Of a stretch of 64,000 nucleotides of DNA, positions 27,029 to 35,632 are shown in pieces. The notes beneath the pieces are model-generated. The model searched no databases. It had not been told where the DNA came from and was given only the letters and a program-made list of their open reading frames with translations. Both the position numbers and the translations under genes were made by a program. Each line of letters opens with the position of its first letter. Position 1 is the first letter of the stretch. The stretch spans positions 62,001-126,000 of the forward strand of contig CALANS010000211.1 in the NCBI GenBank assembly GCA_937926105.1. Direction: 5' to 3'. Source of the stretch: an uncultured Actinomycetes bacterium. Lineage in GTDB: Bacteria > Actinomycetota > Actinomycetes > Mycobacteriales > Nakamurellaceae.

Positions 27029-28624
27029 GTGAACATCGACCTCTTGCTGACCGGCGGCCAGGTGGTGGATGGAACCGGAGCGCCCGTCCGGGTCGCCGAT
27101 GTCGGCGTCACGGCCGGCAGGATCAGCTACCTCGGCCCGTCGATCCCCGGGGCGTCGGCCGCCGAAACGGTGGACTGCGCGGGCCTGGCAGTCGCGCCCG
27201 GGTTCATTGACATCCACACCCACTCGGACCTGACGGTGCTCGCTGAGCCCGGCGCCGACAGCGCTGTCCTGCAGGGCGTGACGACACAGGTGGTGGGCAA
27301 CTGCGGGTTCTCGCCGTTCCCGGCCAACGACGCCCGACGCGACCTGCTCGAAGATCATGTCGGCGGCATCGGCGGCGAGCGCGTGCCGATCGCCTGGACC
27401 GACCTGGACGGGTACGACGCCGCGCTCACGGAGCGACCTCCGGCCATCAACGTCGTGCCCCTGGTAGGCCACGGTGCGCTGCGGATCGCAGCCATGGCGG
27501 ATCCCTACCGCGACGCGTCACCCGTGGAGGTGGCGACCATGGTGACGCTGCTCCGCCGCTGCCTGGAGCAAGGCGCCGCCGGAATGTCCACCGGGCTGAC
27601 CTACCCGCCTTCGGCGCTCGCCGATCCGGGCGAGATCGGCACCCTGGCCGCCACCTGCGCGGCGGCCGGCCGCATGTATGCCACGCACGCCAGGGGGCTG
27701 GCCGGCAATGAGGCCGGCGCCATCGATGAGGCGATTGCGGTGGCCCGGGAGACCGGCGTGCGGCTGGAATACTCCCACCTGGCGCTGAACAATCCGGCTA
27801 ACTGGGGCCACGCGGCTGACTCGTTGCGGCGCTTCGAGTCTGCTGCGGCCGCCGGGCTGGCGGTGGGCTTCGACGTCTACCCGTACGACGCCTCGTCGTC
27901 CTCGGCCGTGCAGTACCTGCCGTACTGGGTCCAGGAGGGCGGCAGCGATGCGATTGCCCAGCACGCCGTCGATCCGGCCTGGCGATCGGCGGCGCTGGCC
28001 GCCATCGGTGAGGGCTTCTTCGGTGGGATCGCCTGGCAGTGGGAGCGCATCGTGCTCTCCGCGGCACCCGGGGCCGGCGAGATCGTCGGCCGCTCGTTCG
28101 CCGAGATCGCCGATCTGTGGCGGGTATCGCCGGAGCAGGTGCTGCTGGACCTGTGCGCCGAGTACGGGTCGAGTGCCCAGGTGGTACTGCACTACCGCAC
28201 CGAGCAGGACATGCAGGCCTTTCTGGCCCACCCGCTGTCCGTTGTCGGCTCGGACGGGCTGGCCCGGCCGCGCATCCTGGCCGCCGACCATCCGCATCCG
28301 CGCAGCTATGGCACCTTTCCCCGGGTGTTGGGCCGGTACGTCCGCGAGCTGGGACTGCTCGATCTGCCCGCGGCGGTCCACAAGATGACCGGAGCCCCCG
28401 CCGAGCGGCTAGGGCTGACCGACCGGGGACGTATCGCCGAGGGCCACGTCGCCGACCTCGTCCTGTTCGACCCGCAGGTGGTGACGGACCGGGCAAGCTT
28501 CGCCGAGCCCTGTCTGCCTCCCGACGGCGTGCTGCGCACGATCGTGGCCGGGCGGACTGTGATGGCCGGTGGAACCGTGGGTGACGACAGACCAGGAAGG
28601 CTCGTGCGATGTGGGAACCGGTAG
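27029..28624 (+). CDS. N-acyl-D-amino-acid deacylase-like amidohydrolase, copy 2
   Basis: The 531-residue protein shares the layout of the preceding gene: His63/His65 (DIHTHSD), Cys92 (VGNCGF), ATHARGL, YSHLALNN and VVGSDGLA near the C-terminus. The GTG start was chosen because GGGGGAGCGG precedes it, and the upstream part of the frame lies inside the previous gene. The substitution of THMRGEG by THARGL between the two copies suggests different acyl or side-chain preferences. Confidence 0.88.
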   Translation: MNIDLLLTGGQVVDGTGAPVRVADVGVTAGRISYLGPSIPGASAAETVDCAGLAVAPGFIDIHTHSDLTVLAEPGADSAVLQGVTTQVVGNCGFSPFPANDARRDLLEDHVGGIGGERVPIAWTDLDGYDAALTERPPAINVVPLVGHGALRIAAMADPYRDASPVEVATMVTLLRRCLEQGAAGMSTGLTYPPSALADPGEIGTLAATCAAAGRMYATHARGLAGNEAGAIDEAIAVARETGVRLEYSHLALNNPANWGHAADSLRRFESAAAAGLAVGFDVYPYDASSSSAVQYLPYWVQEGGSDAIAQHAVDPAWRSAALAAIGEGFFGGIAWQWERIVLSAAPGAGEIVGRSFAEIADLWRVSPEQVLLDLCAEYGSSAQVVLHYRTEQDMQAFLAHPLSVVGSDGLARPRILAADHPHPRSYGTFPRVLGRYVRELGLLDLPAAVHKMTGAPAERLGLTDRGRIAEGHVADLVLFDPQVVTDRASFAEPCLPPDGVLRTIVAGRTVMAGGTVGDDRPGRLVRCGNR

Positions 28625-28649
28625 GACCGATGCCACGGGGGGTGCGTCG

Positions 28650-29567
28650 ATGACCGCGACGGTGGTGGCGGTGCCGGACGGGGCGCCCGATTGGCTGGTC
28701 ACGGCGGTTCGTGACGGGGGAGCGACGATCGGGCCGCTGTCCGCCGCCGACGCCCTGATGCAGGTCGGCGCCACGGGTGGTCTTCCCGCATTGTCCGATC
28801 AGGTGCGCTGGGTGCAGCTGTCCAGCGCCGGGATCGAGGGCTACCTGCGCTCCGGCGTGATCGACGACCGCAGGGTGTGGACGTCCGCCGCGGGTGCCTA
28901 CGCCGACACGGTGGCCGAGCACGCAGTCGGCATGCTGCTGGCGGGCGTCCGGGGGTTGGTGACGGCCGCGGGACGAACGCGCTGGGATCCGGCCGCCGTG
29001 GCTCGGAGCACCACCGGCCTGGGCGGCAGCACCGTCGCCGTGGTCGGTGCCGGCGGCATCGGGCGACGGGTGATGGCGCTGCTGGCGCCGTTCGGCGTGA
29101 CGACGCTGGCCGTGAACCGCTCGGGACAACCGGTCGACGGCGCGGCCCGCACCATCCCGGCCGACCGCATCGAAGAGCTGTGGTCCGCGGGTGTGGACCA
29201 CGTCGTGCTGGCGGCACCGGCAACAGCCGCATCGCATCACCTGGTCGGCGCGGATGAGCTGGCCGCGCTAACACCTGCCTCCTGGGTGGTGAACATCGCG
29301 CGCGGCAGCCTGATCGACACCGATGCGCTGATCGCGGCGGTGACCGCGGGCCGCATCGCGGGCGCCGCCCTGGACGTCACCGACCCGGAGCCACTGCCGG
29401 ACGGCCACCCACTGTGGACGGCTCCCGGGGTGATCATCACGCCGCATACTGCGAACCCGGCGCACCTGGCGCATGGCGCTCTCGCCGCACGCATCCGGGA
29501 GAACGTCGCGCGCTTCGTGGCGGGCAGGCAGCTGCTCGGTGTGATCGACCTGGGTGCGGGCTACTGA
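28650..29567 (+). CDS. D-2-hydroxyacid dehydrogenase-family protein
   Basis: The 305-residue protein contains the NAD-binding motif VGAGGIGRR (residues 132-140) and a catalytic trio Arg218 (NIARGS), Glu247 (DPEPLP) and His266 (TPHT). It should interconvert a 2-oxo acid and a D-2-hydroxy acid, a natural step after oxidative release of a D-amino acid. The ATG at 28650 has a GGGGGG purine run upstream; a GTG at 28611 overlapping the previous stop is an alternative. Confidence 0.86.
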   Translation: MTATVVAVPDGAPDWLVTAVRDGGATIGPLSAADALMQVGATGGLPALSDQVRWVQLSSAGIEGYLRSGVIDDRRVWTSAAGAYADTVAEHAVGMLLAGVRGLVTAAGRTRWDPAAVARSTTGLGGSTVAVVGAGGIGRRVMALLAPFGVTTLAVNRSGQPVDGAARTIPADRIEELWSAGVDHVVLAAPATAASHHLVGADELAALTPASWVVNIARGSLIDTDALIAAVTAGRIAGAALDVTDPEPLPDGHPLWTAPGVIITPHTANPAHLAHGALAARIRENVARFVAGRQLLGVIDLGAGY

Positions 29568-29569
29568 CC

Positions 29570-29665
29570 ATGGCCCGGCATCTGCTGGTGCAACGCGAGC
29601 ACCCGGTCGACACGGTACCCGGCATGATCACCACGCCGTTGCCGGCCACCGGCGGCGGCGCATGA
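29570..29665 (+). CDS. Possible small ORF linking two operon genes
   Basis: An ATG-initiated frame of 31 codons fills the gap between the dehydrogenase and the second M81 gene. It begins 2 nt after one stop and its own TGA overlaps the next ATG (ATGA). No recognised family. It could be a coupling peptide that keeps ribosomes on the message, or simply chance. There is no strong ribosome site of its own. Confidence 0.25.
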   Translation: MARHLLVQREHPVDTVPGMITTPLPATGGGA

Positions 29666-31140
29666 CCAGGGTGGCGGTCGCAGGGCTGATGTACGAGGCC
29701 AACAGCTTCGCACCCGGCGCGGCCACGCTCGACGACTTTCGCCGCCGGGTGTACGTGCACGGGCCCGAGAGTTTCATGGTGGGGGCGGGGGGTGACGAGT
29801 TCGCCGGAGCGCGGCGGGCGGCCGACCGGGAGGGTATCGAGCTGTTACCGACCACGCTGACGCTGGGCGCCGCGGGCCCGGTCGTCACCGCCGACGCCTA
29901 CCGCGCCCTGCGCGAGCGGTTACTGGACGGTCTGCGACCGTGCGCCGGTCGGATAGATGGCGTGTATCTGCGCCTGCACGGCGCCATGGTGGCCGATGGA
30001 TGTGACGACCCGGAGGGTGAGATCATCGGTCTGGTCCGCGATCTCGTGGGACCGGACATTCCGATCGCGGTAAGCCTGGACCTGCACACGCATTTCACCG
30101 CTCGGATGGCGGCGGGAACCGACCTGATAGCCGGGTTCCGCACCCAACCACATGTCGACTATGCCGAAACCGGTGCGCGGGCGCTCAGGCTGTTGGCCGC
30201 ACGGCTGCGGGGTGCCCGCCCGCGGCTGGCCTTCCGCAAGATCCCGGTCATGTCGGCCGCCGAGGCGCAGGACACGAATTCCGGGCCGCTGGCGCCGGTC
30301 TTCGCCCGGCTCGGCGAGATCGCAGGCGAGCCCGGCATTATGGATGTTTCGATGTTCCTGACACAGCCCTGGCTTGATGTGCCCGGGGCCGGGTGGTCCG
30401 CGGTGGTGGTCACCGATGGTGATCGTGATCTGGCGCAGCGGCGAGCGGACGAGTTGGCCGGCATGCTGTGGGACCGGCGGCACGACACGCTGGTTCGCAA
30501 GACACCGGTCCGGGAGGCGTTGGCCGCGATCGCGACCGACCCGGCCGGCGAGGGCCCCATCGTGGTGACCGACGGCGCCGACAGCCCGACGGCGGGTGGC
30601 AAGGGTGACGGCACGGAGTTCCTGCGAGCGGTGCTGGAGCATCCGGTGCCCGGGCCGGTGCTGATCACCGTCACCGACGCGGCCGCTGCGGCGGCCTGCC
30701 ATGCCGCTGGGACGGGCGCTACGGTGAGCGTCCCGCTCGGCGGTTCGCTGTCCCCGGCATTCTTCATGCCGGTCATCGTCACCGGGGTCGTCACGACGCT
30801 GTGTGACGGAGAGTTCAGATCGCGCTACCCGGCGCAGCCTGCGCATGCCGGGCCCACCGCCGTGCTGCGCGCCGGACAGGTCCACGTCGTGATCACCAGC
30901 GCGCCGGTCCGGCTGTTGGATGCGGAGCTGTACCACAGGGCCGGACTGGACGTCCGGGCCGCAGCAGTGGTGCTGGTGAAGTCCTCGGGCGGGTTCAGAG
31001 CCACGTACCAGCCGATCGCCCGCCGCATCATCGAGATGGACACCCGCGGTCCTGCGGATCACCGGCTGACGGCCCTCCCATACCGACGGGTCAGTCGCCC
31101 CTGTTGGCCATGGGACAGCGACGTCCGGCGACCGTGGTAG
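29662..31140 (+). CDS. M81-family (MlrC-like) metallopeptidase, copy 2
   Basis: This 492-residue paralogue has Glu in MYEANSFAP, RLHGAM, LDLHTHFT and QPHVD, the same candidate metal and catalytic residues as copy 1, and VVTDGADSPTAGGKGDG in the second domain. The ATG lies 94 nt after the dehydrogenase; a small frame occupies that gap and overlaps the start. It should be a cytoplasmic metal hydrolase of a peptide-like intermediate. Sequence differences from copy 1 are spread throughout, so this is an old duplication rather than a recent one. Confidence 0.88.
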   Translation: MTRVAVAGLMYEANSFAPGAATLDDFRRRVYVHGPESFMVGAGGDEFAGARRAADREGIELLPTTLTLGAAGPVVTADAYRALRERLLDGLRPCAGRIDGVYLRLHGAMVADGCDDPEGEIIGLVRDLVGPDIPIAVSLDLHTHFTARMAAGTDLIAGFRTQPHVDYAETGARALRLLAARLRGARPRLAFRKIPVMSAAEAQDTNSGPLAPVFARLGEIAGEPGIMDVSMFLTQPWLDVPGAGWSAVVVTDGDRDLAQRRADELAGMLWDRRHDTLVRKTPVREALAAIATDPAGEGPIVVTDGADSPTAGGKGDGTEFLRAVLEHPVPGPVLITVTDAAAAAACHAAGTGATVSVPLGGSLSPAFFMPVIVTGVVTTLCDGEFRSRYPAQPAHAGPTAVLRAGQVHVVITSAPVRLLDAELYHRAGLDVRAAAVVLVKSSGGFRATYQPIARRIIEMDTRGPADHRLTALPYRRVSRPCWPWDSDVRRPW

Positions 31141-31177
31141 TGGCGCCGTCGCGCCCACACATCGAGGAGGAATTCGC

Positions 31178-32695
31178 GTGCCCAAGGAGCTGACGGCGTT
31201 GTCCGCCGTGCAGTTGCGCCGCCTGATCGGAACCGGGGAGATCTCGCCGGTCGCCCTACTCGAGGCATGCATCAACCGCATTCGGCGCTACAACCCTGCG
31301 GTGAATGCCATGGCCGCCACGTGTTTCGCGCGCGCTCGCCAGGAGGCCGCCGAGGCGGAGCGGCAGGTCCGAGCCGGCGAGCCGCTGGGCCCGTTGCACG
31401 GCATTCCGCTTGCCGTCAAGGATCTGGAGGATACCGCGGGGCTGCTGACCACCCGAGGATCCCCACTGCTGCGCACCAATGTCCCGGACTCGGATGCGGC
31501 CAGCGTCGCCCGGCTCCGGGCTGCCGGCGCCATCGTGGTGGGCAAGACCAACGTGCCGGAATGGGGAGCGGGAGCGAACAGTCGCAATCCGGTCTGGGGC
31601 GCCACCGGTAACCCCTTCGCTCCGCTGCGCAATGCCGGCGGGTCCTCCGGCGGATCGGCAGCCGCGCTGGCATGCGACATGGTCCCGCTCGCCACCGGCT
31701 CCGACACCGGCGGGTCCCTGCGGATCCCCGCGGCCCTGTGCGGCGTGGTGGGCTTCCGGCCGTCGCCGGGGATCGTGGCATCCGAGCGGCGCGCGCTCGG
31801 CTGGTCGCCTATCTCGGTGGTCGGACCCATGGGCCGGACGGTGGCCGATACCCGCCTCCAGCTGGCGGCCGAGGCCGGCGTGGACGCGGCGGACCCCCTG
31901 ACCTACCCGTTCGCCACCGCTGCGCTGGAAACGCGGGAGGACGTCAACCTGTCCGAGTTGCGGGTCGGATACACCGAGGACTTCGGGATCTGCCTGGTGG
32001 ACCAGGATATCCGCGAGACATTCCGGCAGACGATCGCGGCGATCCGCCCGTTGGTCGCCAGCTGCGATGAGCTGCCGGATACCACGATCGCAGCGATGGC
32101 CGATGCCGACAGGTGCTTCGACGTCATTCGGGCCATCGGATTCGTCACCGGTTACCACGACATCTATCAGCGGGACCCCGCGCTACTCGGCGACAACGTG
32201 CGCGCCAACTACGAGATCGGTGCCGCGATGAGCCTGGCGGATGTGGGGTGGGCGCACCAACAGCAGACCACCATCTTCCGCCGTTTCAACGAGCTGTTTC
32301 ACGGCGTGGACGTGGTTCTCGCGCCCGTCACACCGGTCAGTCGGTTCCCATGGAGCCAGCTGTATGCGGCAGAGGTCGACGGCCAGCCCACCCGCAACTA
32401 CTACCACTGGTTGGGCCTGACCTACGTGATCACGCTGACGACGAACCCCGCCCTGTCCCTGCCCTGTGGGACGGACGCCGCCGGAATGCCGTTCGGGCTG
32501 CAGATCATCGGTGCTCATCGCGCCGACGCCCGACTCTTGGATATCGCCGAGGAGATGGAGAGGGCATTCGCCAAGGTGCCGGCACTTCGACGCCCGATAC
32601 CCGACCGAGCGGCGCTCGAGCGGCCGGTACCTCAGCTGCGAGCCTTGGTCAGCGCTCCACCGCCACCGGAGCTGACCCGCGACGATATCGAATAA
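31178..32695 (+). CDS. Amidase (amidase-signature family)
   Basis: The 505-residue protein has the Ser-cisSer-Lys triad of the amidase-signature family: Lys81 (AVKD), the cis-serine in GGSSGGS (residues 154-160) and the nucleophile Ser180 in DTGGS. These enzymes cleave carboxamides, including amidated amino acids, to acids and ammonia. The GTG start has an excellent GAGGAGG 7 nt upstream. It lies 37 nt after M81 copy 2 and before a promoter/operator region for M81 copy 3. Confidence 0.92.
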   Translation: MPKELTALSAVQLRRLIGTGEISPVALLEACINRIRRYNPAVNAMAATCFARARQEAAEAERQVRAGEPLGPLHGIPLAVKDLEDTAGLLTTRGSPLLRTNVPDSDAASVARLRAAGAIVVGKTNVPEWGAGANSRNPVWGATGNPFAPLRNAGGSSGGSAAALACDMVPLATGSDTGGSLRIPAALCGVVGFRPSPGIVASERRALGWSPISVVGPMGRTVADTRLQLAAEAGVDAADPLTYPFATAALETREDVNLSELRVGYTEDFGICLVDQDIRETFRQTIAAIRPLVASCDELPDTTIAAMADADRCFDVIRAIGFVTGYHDIYQRDPALLGDNVRANYEIGAAMSLADVGWAHQQQTTIFRRFNELFHGVDVVLAPVTPVSRFPWSQLYAAEVDGQPTRNYYHWLGLTYVITLTTNPALSLPCGTDAAGMPFGLQIIGAHRADARLLDIAEEMERAFAKVPALRRPIPDRAALERPVPQLRALVSAPPPPELTRDDIE

Positions 32696-32755
32696 CTTGG
32701 CGCGCGGCATTGACCGACGCCGCACACCGCCATAGTGTCAGTCAATACTAGAAAT

Positions 32756-32776
32756 TATGATTTCATAGAATGAAAT
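32756..32776 (+). promoter_or_regulatory. Promoter -10 and candidate IclR-type operator 3 upstream of M81 copy 3
   Basis: TATGAT at 32756-32761 is a good -10 element, although no convincing -35 is seen. The extended palindrome ATTTCAT-AGA-ATGAAAT (32760-32776) immediately follows it. Its core TTCAT-AGA-ATGAA has the same 5-3-5 geometry as the two palindromes beside iclR. A further palindrome GAAAT-TATG-ATTTC (32752-32765) overlaps. The stretch is markedly AT-rich compared with flanking sequence, as expected for a promoter. Confidence 0.5.
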
Positions 32777-32789
32777 GGTGACCTGAACA

Positions 32790-34274
32790 ATGGCTGTGCA
32801 TAGGGTGGCGGTGGCCGGGCTGGCCCGAGAGGGCAACACGTTTGCCGGAGGTGTCGGCACCATCGACGATTTCCGGGCCAATACCTTCTTGTCCGGCTCG
32901 GACATCCTGGCTGTGGTGGGGCAGCAGAACGACTCGCTGGCGGGCGCAATGCAGGTGGCCGCGGAGCGAGACATCGCGCTGGTGCCGACCTTCCACGCGC
33001 GCAGCATCAGCGGGCCATCGGTTGCCGCAGCCGATCACGCCGAACTCAAACGCCTGGTGCTCGATGGGCTGGCCGCAGTGCTGGACGGCGTGGACGGGAT
33101 CTACCTGCGACTGCACGGAGCGATGACGGCCGAAGGCTGCGACGACGTCGAGGGCGACCTGCTCATCGCCGTGCGCAACCTGGTGGGCCCCGACCTGCCG
33201 ATCTCCGCCAGCTTCGACTTGCACACGCACGGCACCGCAACACTCGCCGCAGCCACGCCGATGATCGCCGGATTCCAGACCTATCCTCACGTGGACATGG
33301 TTGGTACGGGTCGACGAGCGATGACCATGCTGGCCGACGTGTTGGACGGACGAACGCATCCGACGGTGGGATTTCGCAAGATCCCGGTGATGTCGGCTTC
33401 GGAGGTGCACAACACCACGACCGGTCCGGTGGCCGAGGTGATGGCGCGGCTGCACCAAATCGAAGCACTGCCGGGGGTGTTGGACGCGACGATCTTCTGC
33501 ACCCAACCCTGGCTGGACGTGTCGGACTATGGCTGGTCGGTGTTCGTCGTGACCGACGGTGACGCGACCGCCGCCCAGACCTACGCCGACGAGTTAGCCG
33601 GCGCCCTGTTCGACCGGCGGCACCGGCTGGTGGTCACCAAGGAACCCGTGTCCGCCGTGCTGGACCGAGTTCGGGCATCGGATCCGGCGGCCGGACCGAT
33701 GGTGCTGGGCGATGGTGCGGACAGCCCGTCGGCCGGCAGCACCGGGGACGGCGTCGACCTGCTCGCTGCGCTGCTGGACCGCCCGGTGGGCGGACCGGCG
33801 TTGTGCTCGGTCACCGACGCGCCCGCGGTGCAGCGCTGTTTCGCTGCCGGCGTCGGAGGCCAGGTCACCACCCGGGTCGGCGGCACACTGTCCCCGCACT
33901 TCTTTTCCTCGATCGAGGTGTCTGGCACGGTTTCGACGCTCGGCGATGGGCGGTACGGCGACAGCCGAAACCCCGTTAGCTGCGGCCGCTTCGCGGTGCT
34001 GTCGATCGGCGAGGTCTCACTCGTGATCACCGAGCTCGCGACCTCGATGGTGGACTCTCGGCTGTACGACAGGGCTGGCCTGGACGTGCGGCGTGCACGA
34101 GTGGTGCAGGCCAAGTCTGCCGGCCAGTACCACGACGGCTACGCCTCGGTTGCCGCGGAGATGATCGATCTGGACATGCGCGGGCCCGCTCAGCACGACC
34201 TGCTGACGCTGCCCTTCACCAGGATTCCGCGGCCGATCTGGCCGTTCGACGCCGACGTGGCGCGCGGATTCTGA
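32790..34274 (+). CDS. M81-family (MlrC-like) metallopeptidase, copy 3
   Basis: The 494-residue protein is the most divergent of the three M81 copies. It has Glu in AREGNTFAG, RLHGAM, FDLHTHGT and YPHVD, so the candidate metal ligands are kept although the neighbouring residues change. The second domain has VLGDGADSPSAGSTGDG. It has its own promoter and operator region, unlike the other two copies, which are embedded in the operon. It faces the amidohydrolase on the opposite strand. Confidence 0.88.
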   Translation: MAVHRVAVAGLAREGNTFAGGVGTIDDFRANTFLSGSDILAVVGQQNDSLAGAMQVAAERDIALVPTFHARSISGPSVAAADHAELKRLVLDGLAAVLDGVDGIYLRLHGAMTAEGCDDVEGDLLIAVRNLVGPDLPISASFDLHTHGTATLAAATPMIAGFQTYPHVDMVGTGRRAMTMLADVLDGRTHPTVGFRKIPVMSASEVHNTTTGPVAEVMARLHQIEALPGVLDATIFCTQPWLDVSDYGWSVFVVTDGDATAAQTYADELAGALFDRRHRLVVTKEPVSAVLDRVRASDPAAGPMVLGDGADSPSAGSTGDGVDLLAALLDRPVGGPALCSVTDAPAVQRCFAAGVGGQVTTRVGGTLSPHFFSSIEVSGTVSTLGDGRYGDSRNPVSCGRFAVLSIGEVSLVITELATSMVDSRLYDRAGLDVRRARVVQAKSAGQYHDGYASVAAEMIDLDMRGPAQHDLLTLPFTRIPRPIWPFDADVARGF

Positions 34275-34322
34275 TTCGGGGCGCCGGCACCGCTGCCGAC
34301 ACCGGTTGGAGGTAGCCGAATC
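34273..34322. terminator. Candidate bidirectional stem-loop between convergent genes
   Basis: GATTCGG (34273-34279) pairs with CCGAATC (34316-34322), and an inner CGGCA-CCGC-TGCCG hairpin sits at 34286-34299 approximately. The structure spans the 57-nt gap between two convergent genes and overlaps the stop of M81 copy 3. There is no T-run, so the terminator function is tentative. Confidence 0.35.
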
Positions 34323-34331
34323 CGGGGCCAC

Positions 34332-35612
34332 TCAGCGGGCCCTCGAACTCCCGGCGTCGGCAGGTGCCTCGGGTATCTGATTGTGCACGGACTCCGGCGG
34401 CACCAGTGGTTCGCACAGCAGATCCCGCAGCGCGCGCTCGCGGGCGTCCAGCGCCGCCCGTTGGGCATTGCTGAGGGTGACCCATGGCGGTGGGGCGGGC
34501 GGGAACATCGGCGCCATCGGGCGGCCGCCGATGATGGTCGCAACGTTGCGGATCCGGCAGGGTGCTGTGCGGGTTTCGCCGTGCACGTCTGCGACCCGGG
34601 TGGGCTCGCCGATCACCTGGAAGATCGCGATGTCAGCCGGGGCACCCGGCGTGAGCGTTCCGGCGGTCAGGCCCAGCGTCTGCGCGGGCGTGACGGTCGC
34701 GGCCGCGATCACCGCGTCGAGTGACATCCCCACGGCCAGAAGCTTTGTCAACACGGTGGGCAGGTCGAAGGCGGGCCCGCTGGCACACAGCACGTGCAGG
34801 TCGGTGGACGCCACGTGCGGAGGCATGCCCTGCGCCAGGTACGACTCCAACACCGGGAAGCTGAACCCGCCGGCGCCATGTCCCAGGTCGAACACCACGC
34901 CACGTCGGTAAGCGGAGGTGAGGCTGTCCCGCACGGCACCGGGCTCGGTGACGCCCATCGCGCCCCGGCCCGAACAGTGGGTGATCACGTCGCCCGGGCG
35001 CAGCAGATCGACGACCTCGTCCAACCCGAACGGTCCCCGGCCGATGTGCACCATGACCGGCACCCCCGCCTGGTCGCCCACCTCGAGTGCTCGGCGCAGC
35101 GGAGCCAGGCCGTTGTCTCCGACGGTGGTCGAATCCATGCGTACCTTGACTCCGCGCACCACCTCGCGATGCCGGCAGATGGCCGTCACCGCCGCATCCA
35201 CATCCAGGAACGCCAAATCCCGCGATTCACCGGTACGAGCGGATAATCCGTGCGCAGACACATGCAGTAACACCGCGCTGCGCACCGCGAACCGCGTCCG
35301 TGCCGCCAGTAGACCCGCGAGCCCGAACGCGCCGACGGAGCCGGCATCCACCCAGGTGGTGACGCCGGTGTACCAGGCGATTGGATCCGGCTCCAACCCC
35401 CAGAACGAACCGCCGGCGTGCACGTGGGTGTGCAGGTCGACCAACCCAGGCGTGACGACGGCGCCGTCCGCGCGCACCATCGACCGCGCGGGCCTGTCGT
35501 CCAGCCGACCCACCGCCCTGATCAGTCCACCGGCCACGGCGATGTCGGCCAGACCGTCCACGCCGTTGGCCGGATCGATCACCCTGCCGCCGAGGATCCG
35601 AAGGTCGTCCAT
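34332..35612 (-). CDS. Dihydroorotase-like amidohydrolase/deacetylase
   Basis: The 426-residue protein has a binuclear amidohydrolase site: His61/His63 (DLHTHVH), Lys156 (GVKVRM) as the likely carbamylated bridge, His189 (MVHIG), His212 (ITHCSG) and catalytic Asp271 (ASTDLH). It resembles the dihydroorotase-like amidohydrolase/deacetylase group rather than true pyrimidine dihydroorotases. The ATG start has GAGGAGG upstream. A TGGAA/TTCCA palindrome lies just upstream. It may cleave a cyclic amide or an N-acetyl group of the pathway substrate. Confidence 0.85.
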   Translation of the reverse strand: MDDLRILGGRVIDPANGVDGLADIAVAGGLIRAVGRLDDRPARSMVRADGAVVTPGLVDLHTHVHAGGSFWGLEPDPIAWYTGVTTWVDAGSVGAFGLAGLLAARTRFAVRSAVLLHVSAHGLSARTGESRDLAFLDVDAAVTAICRHREVVRGVKVRMDSTTVGDNGLAPLRRALEVGDQAGVPVMVHIGRGPFGLDEVVDLLRPGDVITHCSGRGAMGVTEPGAVRDSLTSAYRRGVVFDLGHGAGGFSFPVLESYLAQGMPPHVASTDLHVLCASGPAFDLPTVLTKLLAVGMSLDAVIAAATVTPAQTLGLTAGTLTPGAPADIAIFQVIGEPTRVADVHGETRTAPCRIRNVATIIGGRPMAPMFPPAPPPWVTLSNAQRAALDARERALRDLLCEPLVPPESVHNQIPEAPADAGSSRAR

Positions 35613-35632
35613 GATTGCACCCTCCTCAAGGA

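Noticed and set aside
14098..34274. Assigning the locus as a microcystin degradation (mlr) cluster
   Set aside because: No mlrA-like membrane protease or mlrB-like serine hydrolase is present, and M81 proteins occur in many unrelated genomes.
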